From Salinarchaeum laminariae (GTDB lineage: Archaea; Halobacteriota; Halobacteria; Halobacteriales; Salinarchaeaceae), in contig NZ_CP096270.1 of NCBI RefSeq assembly GCF_023204835.1, forward strand, positions 2,868,907 through 2,932,906: 64,000 nucleotides of DNA. The letters are read 5' to 3'. The position numbers and the translations under genes were made by a program. The notes under the pieces are model-generated. The model saw nothing but the letters and a program-made list of their open reading frames with translations, did not search any database and had not been told where the DNA came from. Of the stretch, positions 58,519 through 64,000 are shown piece by piece (the first letter of the stretch is position 1; each line of letters starts with the position of its first letter).

Positions 58519-61500
58519 CGACCCCAACGACGCGGATGACGTCTCGCTCACCGGCGAGCAACGCGACGCCCTAGCCCTTGACCGGAACATCGCCATCACG
58601 GCCGGCGCCGGCACCGGGAAAACCACGACACTCAAAGAACGCTACCGCGCAATCCTCGAATCCGACCCGACCGTCGGCCCGCAGAACATCCCGACACTCA
58701 CCTTCACCACCGACGCGACGAGCGAGCTACGCGATGAGATCCGTGAGGTGATCGATGAGGAGCTCGCCGATGCCACCGGTGAGGAGTACGACCGGTGGCG
58801 CCAAGCCAAGGACGATCTCGAGGACGCGTACATTCACACGATTCACGCGTTCTGCAGCCGCATCCTTACAGAATTCGCCGTCGAAGCCGACGTCCACCCC
58901 GAGTTCGAAACCCTTGACGAAGGCGACGCCGACGACCTGCTGGACGAGGCCGTCACGGCAGTCCTCGACCAGTACGGCGTCGACAACGGCCCGCCACGCC
59001 CGGCCGGCCGCCTCAACCCCCTCGACCGCAACAGTTTCGACGCCGACCGCGAGTGGTCCTGGGACACGCACGAAGAACTCGCCACACTCACCCAACTCTA
59101 CTCCCGATCCTCGCTCCAGTCCGCCCTTACGAGCCTGTTCAGCGAACGACCCGACACCGTCGAATGGGCCGACCAGTGGGCCGACAGCACCCCCGAGGCC
59201 TACCAGGACCACTGCGCGGAATTCATCGACGTCTCCATCCCGAAACCCGACGCCGACCAACTCCTCGACACGGACGACGCGCAGGCCGCCATCAAGGAGT
59301 TACTGCGCCTCGCCGACACCGACCTCGACGTTCCCGACGACGACAACGGCAAGGCACTCCTCAACGACCTCACCGGATTCCTCCGCAACACCGGCGCCCA
59401 CACCGAGGACGGCGCCCCGGCAGACCGGCAGCGATTCTGCCTCACACTCGCCAACGCCGTCACCACCAGCGACGGCGACCGTTACTCCCGGTCGCACTAC
59501 TACGCCGGGACCAAAGGCAACTGGAGCAGCCACACCGACGAGCAACAAGCCCTCCAAGACGCGCTCGACACGCTCACCGCGCTCATCGAACCCGAGGACA
59601 GGAACCTCGATCACGACCCTGTCGTCGAGCGCAACGCCGCGCGGCAAGCCATCGCCCTCGCCCGCGTCTTCCAAGTCACACGCGCCGAGTACCAGGCCCG
59701 GAAACAACGCCGCACCGCGCTGGACTACTCCGATCTGATCGGCGGCGCGATCGAATTCCTCGAAACCCACGACGACGCCCGCCAAACCCTCCGCGACCAG
59801 TTCGCGTACATCATGGTCGACGAAGTCCAGGACACCGACCCGCGGCAATGGCACCTCATCAAACTCCTCTCCGGCGACGACCCCGACCGGTTCGACGGGC
59901 AGAACGTGTTCCTCGTCGGCGACGAAAAACAGAGCATCTACCGGTTCCGCGACGCCGACGTCACACAGTTCCGCGACGCCCGCACCACACTCATCACCGA
60001 CAACCCGCCCGGCATCGACGGCGACCTCGAACTCACCGGCAACTTCCGCACCCTCGACACCACACTCACCATCATCAACGAACTCTTCGAGGAGATCCTC
60101 CAACCAGCCAACCGAGACACAAACACCCCCGCGCACGAACCCTACGAAGCCCAACCACAACCCCTCACCGCCAACCGCGACGAGGGAACCAACGTCGAAG
60201 GCACCGTCGAGTACCTGCTCGTCCCGAACGACGAAGACGCAGACGCCGCGCTCGGCCTCGAGGACACGTGGTACACGGACGACGAGTACCTCTCCCGCGC
60301 CGAACGCGAAGCCACCGCCATCACCGCCCACCTCACGAATCTGTTCGCGGGCGACACTGAGGTGTACGACCCCGACGCGGGCGACTACGTGACCGCCCAG
60401 CCCGAGCACGTCGCGCTCCTCTTCCGCTCCTCGCGTCGCCTCGACGCGTTCGAACGCGAACTCGACGCCAACCACATTCCCTACACGAACCTTGCAGGCA
60501 GCGGGTTCTACGAAACCCCGGAAGTCCGCCCGCTCATCAACCTGCTCCGCGTGTTCGAAGACCCGCACGCCGACATCCCGCTGTACGGCGTGCTCCGCTC
60601 CCCACTATTCGGATTCACCGACAACGACCTCGCCGCCGCCTACCAATCCGACACGCCGCTGTGGGACGCCCTCGAAACCGCGACGCCCGACCTCCAATCC
60701 GCCCGTCACCAACTTCAAGCGTGGCGCGACGCCGCCGGCGCCGGCACCGACCCGACCGTAGGGCAATGGAGCACGCTGCTCTCCCGCATCATCGACGACA
60801 CCGCCTACCTCATCAGCATCGGCGCCGACGACCGCCCCCAGCAAGCCGTCGCCAACGTCGAAAAATTCCGCCAACAACTCCGCAACTGGGAAGAAGGCAA
60901 CGCCACGCCCATCACCGCACTCCTCAACCGGATCAAACGCGCCCGCGACGGCACCGACGACCCCAGCAAAGCCACCATCCCCGGCGACATCGACGGCGTC
61001 CAACTCCGCACCATCCACTCCGCCAAAGGCCTCGAATTCCCCATCACCATCGTCCCCGAACTCACCCGCCGCTTCAACCACCAGTCACGCATCACCAAAG
61101 CCCACCTCGAACGCATCAACGACGACCCAGTCCTCGCCCTCAAAGCCCCCAGCCGCGACACCGTCTTCGACGACACCAAAACCGCCACGTACCGGCACAT
61201 CCGCGACCACTACCAGCGCCGCGAACGCGCCGAGCAACGCCGCCTCCTCTACGTCGCCGCCACACGCGCCCGCGACCACCTCATCCTCACCGGCACCCAC
61301 AGCACCGACCCAGACACCGACACCGGGCTCGAATCCGCCGGCGACTGGGACGACGCCAGCTCCTGGAACGACTGGACCCAACCCACGCTCCTCAACATCC
61401 CCGACCTCACCGCCCAACTCGCCGCCAACGACGCCATCAACGTCAACATCGGTACCGAGCAATACACGATCCGCCGACCCCCCGAACCACGCGACTGGAC

Positions 61501-62230
61501 CCCTTCAGGCGCCGACGACACCATCCCCTCCGACATCGAACTTCCGGAACCCGCCAGGGCACTGCAGAAACTCCGCCTATCTGCCTCCCAGTTCCGCGAC
61601 CGACTCACCGACACTCCGACCCGACCCGACATCCTCCGCGAACCCGACACCGACCAGACCAACACAGGGCACATCAACGCCGACCCCGCCATCGAGAGTG
61701 ACACGCTCGGCACCATCGTCCACAAACTCTGCGAACTCACCCCGCCCCGCGACGGCTGGGACCCCATCATCCGCCGCACCGTCGACGACCCGGACGCACT
61801 CACCGACACCGACATCCAAACCATCAAACGCCACACCGACGCCGGCCTCACCGCACTCCAAGACCTCGAAGCCACCCACGACATCCGGTCCCGACACGAC
61901 GAACTCACCGTCACCCTCAACCTCGACACCGCCACGATCGTCGGCGACATCGACCACCTCTCCGTCACCGACACCGGGTACCTCGTCGCAGACTACAAGA
62001 CCAGCAGTCTGTCTGGGGAATCGATCGCCAGCTACACCGAACACTACCTCCCACAGCTCCTCGCGTACGCCGGCGCCCTCTTCGAAAACGACCACGATGC
62101 CCAACAGGTCACGATCGCACTCATTTATACCGACACCGGCGACGTTCGTCACCGCACGTTAACCCGGCCAGACGTGGAACACCTCCTCAAGTGGGCGGAA
62201 GGAGAACTCTCCAGCGAACGGCTCCAATAA
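58511..62230 (+). CDS. addA: AddA-like UvrD-family helicase-nuclease
   Basis: A 1239-aa UvrD/RecB-type helicase fused to a nuclease. Motif I AGAGTGKTT (31-39), motif II MVDEVQDTDPRQW (about 434), motif III LVGDEKQSIYRFR, motif V region IHSAKGLEFPITIV, motif VI RRLLYVAATRARDHLIL (about 909), and a C-terminal PD-(D/E)XK domain with DIDHLSVTDTGYLVADYKTSS (about 1147-1162). With AddB it would unwind and degrade double-stranded DNA ends, for recombination or against foreign DNA. ATG 58511 overlaps the addB stop. Third codon positions become strongly C-rich (rather than G) in its second half. Confidence 0.9.
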   Translation: MSNDPNDADDVSLTGEQRDALALDRNIAITAGAGTGKTTTLKERYRAILESDPTVGPQNIPTLTFTTDATSELRDEIREVIDEELADATGEEYDRWRQAKDDLEDAYIHTIHAFCSRILTEFAVEADVHPEFETLDEGDADDLLDEAVTAVLDQYGVDNGPPRPAGRLNPLDRNSFDADREWSWDTHEELATLTQLYSRSSLQSALTSLFSERPDTVEWADQWADSTPEAYQDHCAEFIDVSIPKPDADQLLDTDDAQAAIKELLRLADTDLDVPDDDNGKALLNDLTGFLRNTGAHTEDGAPADRQRFCLTLANAVTTSDGDRYSRSHYYAGTKGNWSSHTDEQQALQDALDTLTALIEPEDRNLDHDPVVERNAARQAIALARVFQVTRAEYQARKQRRTALDYSDLIGGAIEFLETHDDARQTLRDQFAYIMVDEVQDTDPRQWHLIKLLSGDDPDRFDGQNVFLVGDEKQSIYRFRDADVTQFRDARTTLITDNPPGIDGDLELTGNFRTLDTTLTIINELFEEILQPANRDTNTPAHEPYEAQPQPLTANRDEGTNVEGTVEYLLVPNDEDADAALGLEDTWYTDDEYLSRAEREATAITAHLTNLFAGDTEVYDPDAGDYVTAQPEHVALLFRSSRRLDAFERELDANHIPYTNLAGSGFYETPEVRPLINLLRVFEDPHADIPLYGVLRSPLFGFTDNDLAAAYQSDTPLWDALETATPDLQSARHQLQAWRDAAGAGTDPTVGQWSTLLSRIIDDTAYLISIGADDRPQQAVANVEKFRQQLRNWEEGNATPITALLNRIKRARDGTDDPSKATIPGDIDGVQLRTIHSAKGLEFPITIVPELTRRFNHQSRITKAHLERINDDPVLALKAPSRDTVFDDTKTATYRHIRDHYQRRERAEQRRLLYVAATRARDHLILTGTHSTDPDTDTGLESAGDWDDASSWNDWTQPTLLNIPDLTAQLAANDAINVNIGTEQYTIRRPPEPRDWTPSGADDTIPSDIELPEPARALQKLRLSASQFRDRLTDTPTRPDILREPDTDQTNTGHINADPAIESDTLGTIVHKLCELTPPRDGWDPIIRRTVDDPDALTDTDIQTIKRHTDAGLTALQDLEATHDIRSRHDELTVTLNLDTATIVGDIDHLSVTDTGYLVADYKTSSLSGESIASYTEHYLPQLLAYAGALFENDHDAQQVTIALIYTDTGDVRHRTLTRPDVEHLLKWAEGELSSERLQ

Positions 62231-62272
62231 GAAACTGCGTATACCGTATCTGCTGAGGGTGGAATCCGTGTC

Positions 62273-62515
62273 TTACGTCTCAATCAGGTGGCCGAACTCC
62301 TCAATGAGCAAGCCGCCATCGATTCCTTTCTCTTCGCACCAATCGAGGGCTTCGTCCTCGGAGAATGGTTTGATCACTATCCCGCCAGCGTACCTGCTGT
62401 TGACCTTCCTCGCGTAGATCGTGTTTGCGCCGCCTTCTCCGCGAAGGAAGTACTCCCCATCGTCCGTTCAATACAACGTTTCGATGAAGTAGTTGAAATC
62501 CGACGTAGTTGATCG
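62273..62515 (-). pseudogene. gene with in-frame TGA, unrecognised
   Basis: On the minus strand the frame reads TTSDFNYFIETLY, a TGA (62468-62470), then TDDGEYFLRGEGGANTIYAR and on to DEALDWCEEKGIDGGLLIEEFGHLIET. The sense before and after the stop is continuous and protein-like, so a nonsense mutation is likely. No start codon is clear upstream. Family not recognised. Confidence 0.45.
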
Positions 62516-62863
62516 TGAACTCGGAGACCAGTCCGCGATCGCCGACCTCATCGACTGCACGGTGATGCAGAAACCCAGGCAGCGTGTCGCACGCGTATCG
62601 GCCTCATTGGTGTGAACGAACAGCGACTCCGTGGGTACAACGCCAAGTTCAATCCGGTGGTGTGGACCCACTACTGCTTGACGTCCAGTTCGACACCCAC
62701 CGACGAGGTCACAGCAGTGTACAAATGCGCTCAGTGAGCCGACCGATCATGGTCTCCAGCCTGGTGCTCGAACGGGACGGCGCGTTCGGTCGAATCCCAA
62801 CCAGCGCAAGCACCAGTGCTGCCGGTCAAACGGTCCCTACTGTGACGTGCACGTACGACCCTC
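62516..62863. other. gap, no gene supported
   Basis: About 350 bp between two broken genes. Open frames here are not protein-like. It is probably decayed sequence. Confidence 0.35.
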
Positions 62864-63133
62864 GTGGATCCCGCCAGCATACAATCGCACGCCGGCTGCT
62901 CCACGAACGACCATCACATGGGTCGCAGTCCCGTCCCGGAACGCTACGAATACTTGCCACCTGGTCCACCCGCGTTAGCGATCTATAACAAAGGGGGAAT
63001 CCTGCTGTGCATCCGGTAGCTGCAGCGGACCGCGAATCCCGCGGACGTTCGCACGCTGCTCTACCATGACACCGACTTCGTACCATCGCTCGAACTGCGC
63101 ACGAACACCCCCGTACCGGAGAATCACCGATGA
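62864..63133 (+). pseudogene. ORF with in-frame TAG, coupled to downstream secreted-protein gene
   Basis: From GTG 62864 the frame reads VDPASIQSHAGCSTNDHH, then GRSPVPERYEYLPPGPPALA and IYNKGGILLCIR, a TAG (63017-63019), and goes on with TANPADVRTLLYHDTDFVPSLELR to a TGA that overlaps the next ATG (ATGA). Both sides of the TAG look coding. A nonsense mutation in a gene once coupled to 63130 is the simplest view. Confidence 0.35.
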
Positions 63134-64000
63134 CTGACAGCGAACGACAATCGAAGACGATAGCGACAGTCGTCACGCTCGCGATTCTTGCCGTCGCGCT
63201 GCTCGCGTTGACACCGACAGCGATCGCTGCCCCCGACTCGTACACGGTCGAACAGGGCGACCAGTGTATCGACGTCGATCCCATCGGCGACGGGAGTCAA
63301 TCCGTCGAGGAGTTCTACGACTACCGGTCCAACCAGACAGACCCTGAAGGGGTCTTCAGCTCCTACGGAACTGGAGAGTACCAGCGGGACAACACGAGCA
63401 CGATGTTGCTCTACAACGGCTCCGAAGGGACGAGCCTCGTGTTCATTCACGAGAAGCTCCACAACCCCGAGGAGAACGGGACCAACGGGAGCTCGATTAC
63501 GTTCAACGTCACCGGTATCGAGCCTGGTGACGGCTGGGCCGTCGAGGATGACGATTACGTCAATCTAGACGACACGTTCGAACACGGAGAAACGTACAGC
63601 AGGATGAACTGGGTATGGGCACAGGGACGGACCGACGGCGGCGCGTATCGCGGCCTCGGCAACGACACCGACATCCGGATCGATCCGGCGTTCAACGAGG
63701 CCGCCGACGAACGGTACAATGGCTACAAGTACACCGGCTGGGTCCACGACTGGGAAGTCGCAGAGGGAGCGAGCGACGACGAACGGACAACGCTCGGGAG
63801 CCTGGAGGAGTCAGTAACCGTCCAGGCCGGGTACTGCGCAGACGCCCCCACCGCCGACTTCGAAGTGAACGACACGACACCGCCGACGGCCGTCGGTGAA
63901 ACCGTGACGCTGGATGCCGGCAGCTCTGACGCGGACGCCGAGATCGATCGCTACGAGTGGGACTTCACTAGTAACGGCACGGTCGACGAAACGACGAACG
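63130..64000 (+). CDS. secreted PKD-domain protein, 3' end outside window
   Basis: A partial gene, at least 290 codons. It has a Sec-type signal peptide (basic SERQSK, then TIATVVTLAILAVALLALTPTAIAA). The mature part is Asn/Thr-rich and acidic, with SYTVEQGDQCIDVDPIGDGSQSVEEFYDYRS, a phrase common in haloarchaeal surface proteins. Near the edge it enters a PKD domain: DAPTADFEVNDTTPPTAVGETVTLDAGSSDADAEIDRYEWDF. It is likely a cell-surface or secreted protein. The upstream broken ORF overlaps its start. Confidence 0.75.
   Translation, partial: MTDSERQSKTIATVVTLAILAVALLALTPTAIAAPDSYTVEQGDQCIDVDPIGDGSQSVEEFYDYRSNQTDPEGVFSSYGTGEYQRDNTSTMLLYNGSEGTSLVFIHEKLHNPEENGTNGSSITFNVTGIEPGDGWAVEDDDYVNLDDTFEHGETYSRMNWVWAQGRTDGGAYRGLGNDTDIRIDPAFNEAADERYNGYKYTGWVHDWEVAEGASDDERTTLGSLEESVTVQAGYCADAPTADFEVNDTTPPTAVGETVTLDAGSSDADAEIDRYEWDFTSNGTVDETTN

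Noticed and set aside
1..64000. CRISPR arrays, rRNA genes, integrase and complete IS elements
   Set aside because: Looked for on both strands; no regularly spaced repeats, rRNA sequence, tyrosine recombinase motif or intact transposase was seen.

Overview
The window is chromosomal (or large-replicon) DNA of a halophilic archaeon of class Halobacteria. This rests on the high G+C, the very acidic proteins, many haloarchaea-only families (DUF5786, DUF5793, DUF5797, DUF5787, DUF7342 types), Tat lipoprotein and Tat signals, an Orc1/Cdc6 initiator, a mevalonate-pathway decarboxylase, and many TATA-like boxes 25-30 bp upstream of start codons with no Shine-Dalgarno, as expected for leaderless mRNAs. 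I cannot assign a genus. Family names come from my reading of motifs; no database search was run.

About 1-41.2 kb looks like a core-type region with intact, well-spaced genes. It starts with a DUF433/DUF5615 toxin-antitoxin pair. Then come an MFS transporter, membrane and lipoproteins, a Pit phosphate transporter with a UspA protein, an A-type Fe-S carrier, and a PilB/PilC type IV pilus motor pair. Metabolic genes follow: a phosphohexomutase, an aminotransferase, and glutamate dehydrogenase with a 48-aa zinc-ribbon partner. After these lie a CBS-HPF fusion, the mevalonate decarboxylase, a GH9 enzyme without a signal peptide, a GNAT/FemAB-like protein, a 7TM-PAS histidine kinase, an HxlR/DoxX divergon, a membrane-anchored Mrr-like nuclease, a Tat-exported GH81 beta-1,3-glucanase, a sensor protein with a dead kinase core, a divergent Orc1/Cdc6 and an SDR enzyme. 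Two genes in this part (doxX and a zinc-ribbon gene) sit behind tiny leaderless ORFs whose stop codon overlaps the next start.

About 41.3-63 kb is an accessory, heavily recombined region. It may begin at a sequence resembling a tRNA 3' end (41313-41334). It mixes DNA-end-processing enzymes (exonuclease VII XseA/XseB with XseA membrane-anchored; a two-subunit AddB/AddA helicase-nuclease) with small winged-helix regulators, toxin-antitoxin pieces and several broken genes: a truncated and frameshifted AAA ATPase, an AbiEi fragment, a PIN remnant, a frameshifted partner gene and ORFs with in-frame stops. A 922-bp segment with two divergent small genes is bounded by a perfect 22-bp inverted repeat.

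The strongest candidate for an undescribed system is the overlapping gene pair at 51837-53326. A stand-alone CARF-type ligand-sensing protein is followed by a PIN-fold nuclease with all acidic residues present. There is no CRISPR array and no cas gene in the window. I infer a nucleotide-signal-activated RNase defence or stress module. A GH/PKD-type secreted protein starts at 63130 and runs off the right edge.
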